Part shown: positions 1 to 7,388 of the stretch, piece after piece
Numbering within the stretch: the stretch's first letter is position 1
How the letters are laid out: each line of letters opens with the position of its first letter
Source: Clostridia bacterium
Lineage (GTDB): Bacteria > Bacillota > Clostridia > Christensenellales > Aristaeellaceae
Direction: 5' to 3'
DNA: 64,000 nt
Assembly (NCBI GenBank): GCA_017522345.1
Contig: JAFWZN010000091.1
Coordinates: 1 to 64,000 of the forward strand
Translations under genes and position numbers: made by a program
The notes under the pieces: generated by a model
Told to the model about the DNA's origin: nothing
Databases searched by the model: none
What the model saw: the letters and a program-made list of their open reading frames with translations, nothing else

Positions 1-141
1 CCATTCTCTCAATCAGTCTCATGTGCGCCAACACATTCAACCAATTAAGCGTTTTGCTCAATTTTTCTCGAATCGACTGTTTCGCTTCTTGTTCGTTCTC
101 TGTATCGTTTTCAAGGATCGTTTGTCGCTCTCGTTTGAAAG
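1..141 (-). other. Leader of a leftward transcript (rRNA-type), no coding gene
   Basis: No credible gene is seen here. On the minus strand the sequence downstream of the consensus promoter holds a boxA-like CCTTGAAAAC (107-116) followed by purine-rich leader sequence, as in the antiterminated leaders of rRNA operons. The short open frame on the plus strand at 23-211 has no ribosome-binding site and lies over the promoter, so it was not called. Confidence 0.5.
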
Positions 142-148
142 CTTGATC

Positions 149-177
149 ATTATAGCAAACAATACTCGGTTTGTCAA
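149..177 (-). promoter_or_regulatory. Strong sigma-A promoter, probably of an rRNA operon
   Basis: Read on the minus strand this is a perfect consensus promoter: TTGACA (172-177), a 17-base spacer, TATAAT (149-154). An AT-rich stretch upstream (about 178-215) could be an UP element. The transcript would start near 142 and run left out of the window. The leader contains CCTTGAAAAC (107-116), close to the boxA-like sequences found in Firmicute 16S rRNA leaders. That it drives an rRNA operon is inference, because no rRNA sequence lies inside the window. Confidence 0.75.
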
Positions 178-221
178 TACTTTTTTCAAATTTTCGTCAT
201 TTATTTTTTAATACTGCATAT

Positions 222-249
222 AGTATATAAACGACGTCAAACAACGCAA
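222..249 (-). promoter_or_regulatory. Possible upstream tandem promoter of the same leftward transcript
   Basis: On the minus strand TTGCGT (244-249), 16 bases and TATACT (222-227) form a second, weaker sigma-A-like promoter about 70 bases upstream of the perfect one. Tandem promoters are usual for rRNA operons. The match is imperfect and could be chance in this AT-rich stretch. Confidence 0.35.
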
Positions 250-320
250 TATATTGTGTTTGAACCCGGATATTCCACAAAAATCTCAGGAATTTTCTTT
301 GTTAATTGCACGTATAATCA

Positions 321-354
321 TTGACAGCGTAACAATGTTATGTTACGCTATACA
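321..354 (+). promoter_or_regulatory. MerR-type promoter with palindrome between -35 and -10
   Basis: TTGACA (321-326) is followed by an unusually long gap before TATACA (349-354). The gap is filled by the inverted repeat GCGTAAC (327-333) and GTTACGC (342-348), separated by 8 bases. Long spacers carrying an inverted repeat are the hallmark of MerR-family operators, and the gene that follows is a MerR-like HTH protein, so autoregulation is likely. The spacer here (about 20-22) is longer than the usual 19-20, so the exact -10 is uncertain. Confidence 0.5.
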
Positions 355-373
355 CATGAAGGAGGCGAAAAAT

Positions 374-1015
374 GTGGACGACATGATCAGCAAAAAGGAT
401 CTTTTAAAGGAAACCGGCATTTCCTACGGTCAACTATACCGATGGAAAAGAGAGAAATTGATTCCCGACGCATGGTTTGAAAAGCAAAGCTCCTTCACGG
501 GGCAGGAAACATTTTTTCCGCGAATGCTGATTTTGGAGCGCATACACTTTATTCTGACGCACAAGGACGATTATTCTTTAACGGAGCTTAAAAATCTCCT
601 CTCCCCCGACGCAGACAGCCGTTCCTATTCGCTTATGGACATCGCGACGCTTCCGAACGCGCAAAGGAGCGCTCAGCTTTATGCAAAAATGACAAACAAC
701 GTGCGCCTTAACCATGGTCAGGCGCTCACAGTTGTTATTTGCGCGATGTACGACATGCAGGCGTACCCGGACGACGGCAGCATTTTGTCCCTTATGCGCG
801 CGCTTGAATCATGGAGGGAGAAAAGCGACATCTATGCAAACGCCGACGGACGTTTGTATGTGATCCGCATGGGCGACTTGCGTTTTCCCGCATTCACGAC
901 CGGAGGCGGCGAAATTATGCTGCCCGAGGGCGCGGCAGTCGAATATTCCATGACGATGAATGATATTTCACGCACGCCCACCCGAATGCTCAACAAAATA
1001 TACGAGGTGAAATAA
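374..1015 (+). CDS. YhbD-like DUF4004 regulator with MerR-like HTH
   Basis: This 213-residue protein begins with a MerR-like helix-turn-helix (MISKKDLLKETGISYGQLYR from residue 4) and matches what I recognise as the YhbD/DUF4004 family of Bacilli and Clostridia. I chose the GTG at 374 because AAGGAGG (359-365) lies 8 bases upstream; an upstream in-frame ATG at 356 overlaps that site. The bactofilin gene follows after one base, with its ribosome-binding site inside this gene. The same pairing (yhbD-yhbE-yhbF) is known in Bacillus subtilis, which suggests this protein controls or works with the bactofilin. Family assignment is fairly sure, function is not. Confidence 0.75.
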   Translation: MDDMISKKDLLKETGISYGQLYRWKREKLIPDAWFEKQSSFTGQETFFPRMLILERIHFILTHKDDYSLTELKNLLSPDADSRSYSLMDIATLPNAQRSAQLYAKMTNNVRLNHGQALTVVICAMYDMQAYPDDGSILSLMRALESWREKSDIYANADGRLYVIRMGDLRFPAFTTGGGEIMLPEGAAVEYSMTMNDISRTPTRMLNKIYEVK

Positions 1016-1016
1016 T

Positions 1017-1748
1017 ATGGAAAAGAAATTAAACGACGTCTCCATTTCCGGCTCCGGCAAGGTAACAGGCGGCGAATACGGAAACGTGCGCGTATCCGGC
1101 TCCGGCAGAATCACAGGCAACATCATCGCAAAAAGCATTCACGTTTCGGGCAGCGCGCACGCAGCGGGAGTTGAAGCCGAAGAGATCCGCGCAAGCGGCT
1201 CTTTTCGGGCAGAAGGCGAAGTGAAGGCAAAATCGATCCATGTTTCCGGCAGCGGACGCATTGACGGCGCAATCGAAGCGGGCGATATCCACGTATCCGG
1301 TGCGTTTCATGCAGGCAGCGTCATTTCCGCAGGCGAAATTCACGCAAGCGGCTCCATCCACGCGGAAAGCGGCGTCGAGGCGGACAAGGTGATTCTTTCC
1401 GGCGGCGCAAACATAAAGGGACTTCTCAACGCCGAGGAAATCGATATCCGCCTTGGCGGAAGCTGCATAATCGGCGAAATCGGCGGCGAGCACATTCGGG
1501 TTCAGAAGGGCAATCACCGCATCAATTTTACCTTCAGTGTTTTTAATTTCGGCAAGAGGTATTCGAATTGGACGCTCCAGACCAACTCCATCGAGGGCAC
1601 GGAGGTTCTCCTTGAAAACACAATCTGCCCCATCGTTCGCGCAAAAAACGCCGTGATCGGCGAGGGGTGCGAAATTCAGCGCATTGAATACGAAGAAACT
1701 CTTCAAATTCATCCCTCGGCAATCGTCAAGGAACAGATTAAAATATAA
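1017..1748 (+). CDS. Bactofilin-like polymer-forming protein
   Basis: A 243-residue protein whose first 150 residues are a repetitive right-handed beta-helix: short repeats such as HVSGSGRI, HVSGAFHAG and HASGSIHAE recur about every 9-18 residues, with Gly, Ser and alternating hydrophobic residues. This is the pattern of bactofilins (polymer-forming cytoskeletal proteins, YhbE/YhbF-like), which build filaments involved in cell shape, envelope or flagellar functions. The second half (about 150-243) keeps a less regular beta pattern and may be a capping region. There is no signal peptide, so it is cytoplasmic or membrane-peripheral. It is co-transcribed with the DUF4004 regulator one base upstream. 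Confidence 0.85.
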   Translation: MEKKLNDVSISGSGKVTGGEYGNVRVSGSGRITGNIIAKSIHVSGSAHAAGVEAEEIRASGSFRAEGEVKAKSIHVSGSGRIDGAIEAGDIHVSGAFHAGSVISAGEIHASGSIHAESGVEADKVILSGGANIKGLLNAEEIDIRLGGSCIIGEIGGEHIRVQKGNHRINFTFSVFNFGKRYSNWTLQTNSIEGTEVLLENTICPIVRAKNAVIGEGCEIQRIEYEETLQIHPSAIVKEQIKI

Positions 1749-1763
1749 ATTATACAAAACCTC

Positions 1764-1792
1764 TTTCTTATTCCATCAAAACGATATATAAT
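1764..1792 (+). promoter_or_regulatory. Candidate promoter of the GNAT-threonine aldolase pair
   Basis: TATAAT (1787-1792) is a perfect -10 element, 29 bases before the GNAT start codon. The sequence 17 bases upstream (TTTCTT, 1764-1769) is a weak -35. There is no clear terminator after the bactofilin gene, so readthrough is also possible. Confidence 0.4.
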
Positions 1793-1820
1793 AGAAAAAA
1801 GCGCCAAAGGAGATGACGGC

Positions 1821-2297
1821 ATGATAGTGCGTTTGCAGCCTGCGCGGCCGGAAGATGCAATTCGGCTAACCGAAATGCAGGCGCGCGCATTTATGCCCAT
1901 CGTTCAAAAGCGCGGCGGCTTTGAAACCAGCCCGGCCGCAGAGTCGCCGGATCAGATGCTTGAAAGGATTACCGACAAAAAGTCGCGCTCCTTCATTATT
2001 ATGGCGGACGATATGTATGCCGGCATGATCCGAATCAAACAGCTGGGCGCAGGCGCATACAAAATCAGTCCCATTTTCGTTCTGCCGGAATTTCAGAACA
2101 TGGGGATTGGCAAAAAAGCCATTTCCCTTGCAGAGGAGATGTTTCCATCCGCCTGTCTTTGGACGCTTTTCTGCGTCCGTGAGGATGAAAAAAACGTTTA
2201 CTTCTATGAAAAGCTGGGCTTTCAGAAAACCGGCTGCGAAAGAAAGCTGACCGAAAACATCACCCTGATTGGATATGAAAGAAGGAAAAAAGTATGA
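1821..2297 (+). CDS. GNAT-family N-acetyltransferase
   Basis: A 158-residue protein of the usual GNAT length. The acetyl-CoA-binding core is visible as VLPEFQNMGIGKKAISLAEE (about residues 90-110), which fits the Q/R-x-x-G-x-G/A motif of motif A, followed by a strand and FYEKLGFQKTG typical of the C-terminal half. The substrate cannot be told from sequence. A strong site (AAAGGAG) precedes the ATG. It overlaps the next gene by 4 bases (ATGA), so the two are translationally coupled; whether they share a pathway is unknown. Confidence 0.88.
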   Translation: MIVRLQPARPEDAIRLTEMQARAFMPIVQKRGGFETSPAAESPDQMLERITDKKSRSFIIMADDMYAGMIRIKQLGAGAYKISPIFVLPEFQNMGIGKKAISLAEEMFPSACLWTLFCVREDEKNVYFYEKLGFQKTGCERKLTENITLIGYERRKKV

Positions 2298-3328
2298 TTC
2301 GTTTTGAATGCGATTATCTGGAGGGCGCGCACCCCAAAATTATGGAAGCGCTTATGAGCACCAATTTTGAGCAGCACTGCGGCTACAGCGAGGATGACAT
2401 CTGCACTGAAGCCCGCGCACTTATTAAAAAGGCCGTCCAAAACGAAAATGCGGACGTGCATTTCTTAGTCGGCGGCACGCAGGCCAACCTGACCGTGATC
2501 GCATCCGCCCTACGCGCGCACCAGGGCGCTCTGTGCGCAGACACCGGCCATATCGCCGTTCACGAAACCGGAGCGGTTGAGGCTACAGGTCACAAAGCCA
2601 TCACCCTCCCGAGCGAAAACGGCAAAATAAACGCAAAACAGATTGCCTCTTACGTGGACGAGCACTTTGGGGACGCATCCTTCGAGCACATGGTTCAGCC
2701 GGGCATGGTGTATATTTCCCACCCCACGGAGTTCGGAACGCTGTATACCCTTAAAGAGCTCACCGAAATTTCCGAAACATGCAAACAAAAAGGCCTTTAT
2801 CTTTTCGTAGACGGCGCAAGGCTCGGCTATGGCCTCATGACCCCCGGAACCGACGTAACCCTTTCTGATCTCGCCCGCTTAACCGACGTATTCTACATCG
2901 GCGGCACCAAGGTGGGCGCGCTGTTCGGGGAAGCCGTCGTGATCATGAACCCCGCTTTAAAGCGCGATTTCCGCTATCTGATCAAGCAGAAAGGCGGCAT
3001 GCTGGCCAAAGGAAGGCTGCTTGGCGTTCAGTTCAAGACGCTTTTCACCGACAACCTCTACTTTGAAATCAGCAAGCACGCCATCGATCTTTCCGAAAAG
3101 ATCAGAAACTGCCTGATCGAAAAAAATATCCCCTTCCTCGTCCCCTCCCCCACCAATCAGCTGTTCCCGGTGATCGAAAACAAAGCGCTCGAAAAACTCA
3201 AGGAAAAATACACCTTCTCCACATGGGCGAAGGTGGACGACAACCACACCGCCATCCGCATCTGCACCAGCTGGGCCACGAAGGAAGAAAATGTGGATAT
3301 GCTGATCAGGGATCTTGAAGCAATGTAA
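2294..3328 (+). CDS. ltaE: Low-specificity L-threonine aldolase family protein
   Basis: A 344-residue PLP enzyme of the beta-eliminating lyase family. It has the expected features in order: FLVGGTQANLTVIASAL (cofactor-pocket region), the HETGAVEATGHK segment, HPTEFGTLYTLKEL, the DGARLGYGL strand carrying the Asp that contacts the pyridine nitrogen, and the Schiff-base lysine in FYIGGTKVGALFGEA. Such enzymes cleave threonine or allo-threonine to glycine and acetaldehyde. The exact substrate is inferred from the family. It is coupled to the GNAT gene by a 4-base overlap and followed by a terminator. Confidence 0.88.
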   Translation: MIRFECDYLEGAHPKIMEALMSTNFEQHCGYSEDDICTEARALIKKAVQNENADVHFLVGGTQANLTVIASALRAHQGALCADTGHIAVHETGAVEATGHKAITLPSENGKINAKQIASYVDEHFGDASFEHMVQPGMVYISHPTEFGTLYTLKELTEISETCKQKGLYLFVDGARLGYGLMTPGTDVTLSDLARLTDVFYIGGTKVGALFGEAVVIMNPALKRDFRYLIKQKGGMLAKGRLLGVQFKTLFTDNLYFEISKHAIDLSEKIRNCLIEKNIPFLVPSPTNQLFPVIENKALEKLKEKYTFSTWAKVDDNHTAIRICTSWATKEENVDMLIRDLEAM

Positions 3329-3340
3329 CGCTCAAGGAAG

Positions 3341-3372
3341 ACGCGTCCAGGAAAACGGGCGCGTTTTCTTTT
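3341..3372 (+). terminator. Intrinsic terminator after threonine aldolase
   Basis: ACGCGTCC (3341-3348) pairs with GGGCGCGT (3357-3364) with one mismatch, followed by a T-rich tract (TTTTCTTTT). Confidence 0.75.
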
Positions 3373-3442
3373 ATCAATAATTTCAAATTGTGCAACAAAA
3401 CGCGCGTCCCGATTGTGTTATAAGTGAAAGGAGGTGGCGGAC

Positions 3443-3946
3443 ATGAGTGAATGGTCGCAGCGTACGGGCGATCCGGTTCACGAGACCATACAGAAATATT
3501 CCGACATGGTGTACCGCCTTGCATTCTGTAAAACGCAGAATCGGTTTGACGCGGAGGATATTTATCAGGACGTATTCATGAAGCTGTTTTCAGAGCAAAG
3601 ACATTTTGAAAGCGAAGAACATAAAAAAGCGTGGCTCATCAAAACCACGGTGAATATGTCCATAAATCTCATTAAGAGCGCGTGGCGCAGATATACGGCG
3701 GGCGAAAAGGAAACGCTTCCTGCCGCAGAACATGCAAACGCAAACCCGCAAAGGGAAAAGCTCATGGCTGCACTAAAATCGCTTTCCGAAAAATACAGGG
3801 TGGTATTGTACCTTCATTACTATGAGGATCTATCCACAGATAAAATCGCCGAAATCACGGGCGCAAGCCCGACGGCAGTACGCTCGCAGCTGATGCGCGG
3901 GCGAAAGAAGCTTAAACGCATGATTGAAGAAATGGAGGTGGATTAA
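3443..3946 (+). CDS. ECF-type RNA polymerase sigma factor
   Basis: A 167-residue group IV sigma factor. Region 2 covers roughly residues 15-85 (YSDMVYRLAFCKTQNRFDAEDIYQDVFMKLF is split across the core helices) and region 4 covers about 110-160 (LSEKYRVVLYLHYYEDLSTDKIAEITGASPTAVRSQLMRGRKKLKR), with the HTH in the second half. I chose the ATG at 3443 because AAAGGAGG ends 8 bases upstream; the GTG at 3434 overlaps that site. The next gene is a membrane DUF4179 protein starting 3 bases after the stop, the standard sigma/anti-sigma pair. TGCAACA at about 3391-3397 resembles ECF -35 elements and could be an autoregulated promoter; that is tentative. Confidence 0.9.
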   Translation: MSEWSQRTGDPVHETIQKYSDMVYRLAFCKTQNRFDAEDIYQDVFMKLFSEQRHFESEEHKKAWLIKTTVNMSINLIKSAWRRYTAGEKETLPAAEHANANPQREKLMAALKSLSEKYRVVLYLHYYEDLSTDKIAEITGASPTAVRSQLMRGRKKLKRMIEEMEVD

Positions 3947-3949
3947 ATC

Positions 3950-5260
3950 ATGCCGAAGGACGCAATCCGCGATCTGTTCGATTCCGTGACTCCCAATGCT
4001 TCAATCGTTCTTCAAACGGAAAGGGAGATCAAAAATATGCTGAACAGAAAAAATGAAAAACGCTTTATTCCCATAAGAGCCGCCGCAATCGCCATCGCCG
4101 CATGCCTTGTTCTGACGGGCACCGCGCTGGCCGCCTTAAATGCATCCGGGATTCTCGCCAGACTTTTCCCCAACGGAAATGTGAGCGAGAAAGCAAAAGA
4201 GAACATCGTTGTCAATGCAGCGCAGGCAAAAAATAACGGAATCACTCTGAACATGGACGAATACCTGATCGACCAGAACACCATGCATCTTGGCTGGACG
4301 GTCAGCTCCTCGCGCGATAAGGATGTGTTTTATACAACCGCTTATGAGCTTGTATACACCAATCCCGCCGATCAGATTCTCGCCGAAAACAGCATCGGCG
4401 GCCATTACGGCTCACACAGTTCCATTGATATCGGAAACGACATGATGGTGCATCTTTCAAAGGCCGCACCTGCATACTCAAGCTTTACCGATTACGGCTA
4501 TAACGGAAGCCTGACGTCGGCCATTCAAGCCAAGGTCATCGTCCGCGCATACGAAACCGATTACGAAATTGCCGAAATCGTCCAGGTTATGGATCTGTAC
4601 GAACCCGACAGTGATATCGTCAAAAAGCTTGAAAAAGAAAAAAAGGTAGCCATCGACGCGCTTCACAGATCCACCATCGCCGGATACAGCGCTTTCATCG
4701 AAGCGCGCGACAAGCATTTAAGAGACGGAATGGACATTGACGAAGCTTCCGAACGCGCCCTCGTCGAATCCGGCGTATTCAGGGAAGTCGCCTATGTTGA
4801 AGCCGCCGTCACCATCGAGCCCGGTCAGGCGCCCGTCGCCCGCTATTCCCTTGCCGAGCCCATGAACTTTGAACTTCCCGGCAAAACCGTCATTCTGAAA
4901 ACCCTGACGCTTGACTCCGCATCCACCATCATTGAGTACGATGTGCTGACTTCGTCGGATGCATCCGGCATTCTCAAAGACGGCCTTTACTACATCCTTT
5001 TCGATCAGGACGGAAATCCCTTGACCGCCGACTACGGAATCGGCATGGAGGGCGGCGAGACAGAACCTGCGCCGGACGGCAGACGCACGTGGAACATCGT
5101 GCACAGCGGAAATCCGATCCCGGAGGACGTAACCGCGATTACATTCGTGCCCAAGGGAACGCTTGAACGAATGGAAATGGAATCCTCAAACAATTATTTC
5201 CTGCGGATTAAGGAAAGCACGGATGCAAACGCGTGCTTTACGGTAAATCTCACAGAATAA
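3950..5260 (+). CDS. DUF4179 membrane protein, probable anti-sigma factor
   Basis: A 436-residue protein with a short cytoplasmic N-terminus (about 1-40), one membrane helix (about 41-63, AAAIAIAACLVLTGTALAAL) and a large extracellular part that begins with the DUF4179 region (about 75-190, including DEYLIDQNTMHLGWTV). This is the architecture of the anti-sigma partners encoded after ECF sigma genes in Clostridia: the N-terminal segment holds the sigma factor and the outer domain senses an envelope signal. The signal is unknown. Its ribosome-binding site lies in the end of the sigma gene, so the two are co-expressed. Confidence 0.82.
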   Translation: MPKDAIRDLFDSVTPNASIVLQTEREIKNMLNRKNEKRFIPIRAAAIAIAACLVLTGTALAALNASGILARLFPNGNVSEKAKENIVVNAAQAKNNGITLNMDEYLIDQNTMHLGWTVSSSRDKDVFYTTAYELVYTNPADQILAENSIGGHYGSHSSIDIGNDMMVHLSKAAPAYSSFTDYGYNGSLTSAIQAKVIVRAYETDYEIAEIVQVMDLYEPDSDIVKKLEKEKKVAIDALHRSTIAGYSAFIEARDKHLRDGMDIDEASERALVESGVFREVAYVEAAVTIEPGQAPVARYSLAEPMNFELPGKTVILKTLTLDSASTIIEYDVLTSSDASGILKDGLYYILFDQDGNPLTADYGIGMEGGETEPAPDGRRTWNIVHSGNPIPEDVTAITFVPKGTLERMEMESSNNYFLRIKESTDANACFTVNLTE

Positions 5261-5273
5261 TTCCAAAACAAAA

Positions 5274-5304
5274 CGGCTGTCTCACAACGAGGCAGCCGAT
5301 TTTT
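5274..5304 (+). terminator. Intrinsic terminator after the anti-sigma gene
   Basis: CGGCTGTCTC and GAGGCAGCCG form a 10-bp stem (one G-T pair) around a 5-base loop, followed by ATTTTTT. It separates the plus-strand operon from the convergent flavodoxin gene. Confidence 0.9.
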
Positions 5305-5315
5305 TACGGAATGCG

Positions 5316-5340
5316 CGGGACGGGAAACCCGTCCCCTACA
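5316..5340. repeat. Short palindromic intergenic repeat (copy 1)
   Basis: GGGACGGG (5317-5324) and CCCGTCCC (5328-5335) form a perfect 8-bp hairpin with a 3-base loop, followed by CTACAG. Similar units occur at 36568-36595 and 36625-36646, so this looks like a dispersed repeat family. Confidence 0.6.
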
Positions 5341-5408
5341 GGAATAAATTGTCTTCCCGCTTCAGAAGACGGGTCTTACGTTCCTCAAGTACGCTTGATT
5401 TACGGTCT

Positions 5409-6752
5409 TTATTCCGGTTTCTGCTTCCCGAATTCCTTCTCAAACATCTTCTTATACGGCATGAGCATGCCTTCGTTCATGGCGTTGCCCATTTTCGCCT
5501 TGATTTTGGGATTGGAAATGAGCGCGCCGACCAGATACATTTTAAGCATCATGCCTCGCTTTTTCTGGGGAAAGTCGTATTGACCGTGGGCTTTATAGAA
5601 CCTGTGGTCGGCCTTCATGAAGCCCTGCATGAGCCAGATGAGGTCGCGGAAGATTTTCATGCCGCCCACGCCATAGAAGTTGGACGGCTGGGTGAGCTTG
5701 GTTTCAAAGGCATAGGCAAGGGTTTTTGCGAGATTGTCGATTTCTCCGTCGGGGTTTGTTTCGTCTGTAGCGACGCCGCAGAGGAAGTTTCCGCCGACCT
5801 GCGCGCGGGCTTCGACGATGGTTTTTACATTCGTTTCCCCGGAATACTCGCCGCTGATCAGGTATCCCGTCGGCGCGCCCATGGTGACGGTGCGGTGGCC
5901 GTTACAGAACTGGCGGTCGTCGTACATCTTAAAGCGTGCGCCCATGGAATGGTCACGGATGGTGAACGCGTATACAATCGCGTCGGCGGCCTGGATGGTG
6001 TTTCTGAGGTACTCGTCAAAGCGGTCGGTATACACGCATTTTCCGGAAACCGCGCAGCCGAAGCAGCCGAGACAGCCGCCGCGGATTTCGGTTTCCCAAA
6101 GATTTATAACGCGTACCCTGAACGGCGATACGGTTTTGAACCGCTCAATCATGGCGTTAAGGGACACATCTTTTTCCCTCGCGTCCGTTACGAGAACGAC
6201 TTCTTTATCAAGGGAAGACGCCGTTTTTTCGCCGGGCGCGGCGATGACGGGAACGAATACTTTCTTTTCGGCTGGAAGTTTTTCAAAGATGTCGTTTCGC
6301 ACCGAAAACATCGCGAACTGAAAAAACGCTTTCGCTTCCTTCCGTCCCTTTTCGCTCAGAAGATCGTCCATGTCGGCGGAAAGCCCTTTTACAACCTTCA
6401 TGCCGAGATCCAGACAGTTTTCTTCCACATATTTGTGGGCGGTCACGTCGTAAAAATGCTTGGATGTTGTGATCTGCGTCGCCCATTTGCCGGACAGATC
6501 GATGTTTCTTTCCTTGATGAGCTCAAAAAATCTGTGCAGCTGGCTGGGGGCAATAAAAGTATAAACGGGATAGGAAAAAAGAATCATATCTGCGGCTTTC
6601 AGGGCAGATTCGGCCTCTGAAAAATCCTTTTCAAGCGCCCTGATTCTCTGCCCAGCGGCAAGATAAGAAAAGGCGTAATCGGGATACGCCTTTTCGAGAT
6701 ATTTGACCGTTTGAAGCGTGACGGAATATTCGCCCTTCGGGCTTCCGTTCAC
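5409..6752 (-). CDS. Tandem flavodoxin-like NAD(P)H oxidoreductase
   Basis: A protein of about 447 residues with two flavodoxin-like halves. The first (about 1-170) opens with NGSPKGEYSVT, an FMN phosphate loop, and contains MILFSYPVYTFIAPSQLHRF, the WrbA/multimeric flavodoxin signature. The second (about 185-330) contains GGCLGCFGCAVSGKCVYTDR, the Cys-rich loop of NADPH-dependent FMN reductases. The last 70 residues are a helical tail. Start problem: the first strand (INILVV) is encoded upstream of the GTG at 6752, but no ATG, GTG or TTG lies between it and a stop at 6783-6785. An ATA codon at 6767 sits about 10 bases after GGAAG, so a rare start is possible. It is last in the rhamnosidase operon. 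Confidence 0.8.
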   Translation of the reverse strand: MNGSPKGEYSVTLQTVKYLEKAYPDYAFSYLAAGQRIRALEKDFSEAESALKAADMILFSYPVYTFIAPSQLHRFFELIKERNIDLSGKWATQITTSKHFYDVTAHKYVEENCLDLGMKVVKGLSADMDDLLSEKGRKEAKAFFQFAMFSVRNDIFEKLPAEKKVFVPVIAAPGEKTASSLDKEVVLVTDAREKDVSLNAMIERFKTVSPFRVRVINLWETEIRGGCLGCFGCAVSGKCVYTDRFDEYLRNTIQAADAIVYAFTIRDHSMGARFKMYDDRQFCNGHRTVTMGAPTGYLISGEYSGETNVKTIVEARAQVGGNFLCGVATDETNPDGEIDNLAKTLAYAFETKLTQPSNFYGVGGMKIFRDLIWLMQGFMKADHRFYKAHGQYDFPQKKRGMMLKMYLVGALISNPKIKAKMGNAMNEGMLMPYKKMFEKEFGKQKPE

Positions 6753-6789
6753 GACGAGAATGTTTATTTCTTTCGCTCTTCCTTACGTC

Positions 6790-7365
6790 TTATTCAGGCT
6801 TGGTTTCAAGCGACAGATCAAAGTCGCCCAGCTTATTGACCTTAAAGCCGTTCTTTTTGTATTCCTCGTAGTCGAACGCTTCCAGTTCGTCAATGGCTAA
6901 TTTATGGAACTCGTAAAAATTATGCCACCACTCATAGCCCGTTCCGAGGTCGGCGTTTAAGTATGCGTCGGCAATGTCGCAGCCCATCTGAGGCGCCACA
7001 TAGAACGCGCCCATGGCAAGCACGTTTACGCCGTTTCCGGTGATGGCGCGAAGAGCGGCGGGCACGGATTCGACAACGCCCGCGTGCACATGGGGGCACT
7101 TGCTGGCAGCGATGTGGATGCCCATGCCGGTTCCGCAGAAGAGGAGCGCGCGGTCGAATTCGCCTTCGGAGATGCACGCGCCGACTCTGAGGCCCACTCT
7201 GTGGAACATAAGATCGGTGTTTTCCTTATCCTGATCGGGCGCGGTCACGCCAAGGTCGGTGATTTCCCAGCCCTTTTTCTTAAGATGCGCAACGACCGCT
7301 TCCTTGAGGGGAAAGCCTGCAAAGTCCGCGCCTACAACCAGCTGCTTATTTTTTACCGTCTTCAT
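6790..7365 (-). CDS. RpiB/LacAB-family sugar-phosphate isomerase
   Basis: A 191-residue protein. Residues 9-150 match the RpiB/LacA/LacB fold: VVGADFAGFPLKEAVVAHL at the start, the catalytic-Cys/anion-hole loop LLFCGTGMGIHIAASK (about 90-105) and GNGVNVLAMGAF. The roughly 40-residue C-terminal extension, with helix YEWWHNFYEFHKLAIDELEAFDYEEYKK, is longer than the usual 150-residue enzyme. The family interconverts aldose and ketose phosphates. Being between a rhamnosidase and a flavoprotein, it probably acts on a sugar released from a glycoside, but the substrate is not shown by the sequence. AGGAGG lies 11 bases before the ATG. Confidence 0.82.
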   Translation of the reverse strand: MKTVKNKQLVVGADFAGFPLKEAVVAHLKKKGWEITDLGVTAPDQDKENTDLMFHRVGLRVGACISEGEFDRALLFCGTGMGIHIAASKCPHVHAGVVESVPAALRAITGNGVNVLAMGAFYVAPQMGCDIADAYLNADLGTGYEWWHNFYEFHKLAIDELEAFDYEEYKKNGFKVNKLGDFDLSLETKPE

Positions 7366-7388
7366 GTTTTTAAAATCCTCCTGTCAAT

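Noticed and set aside
23..211. 62-codon frame at the left edge
   Set aside because: Overlaps a consensus minus-strand promoter, is Phe-rich and has no ribosome-binding site.
5349..6620. Open frame of 423 codons on the plus strand
   Set aside because: It is antisense to the tandem flavodoxin gene, has no ribosome-binding site and encodes no recognisable domain; its length follows from the codon use of the real gene.
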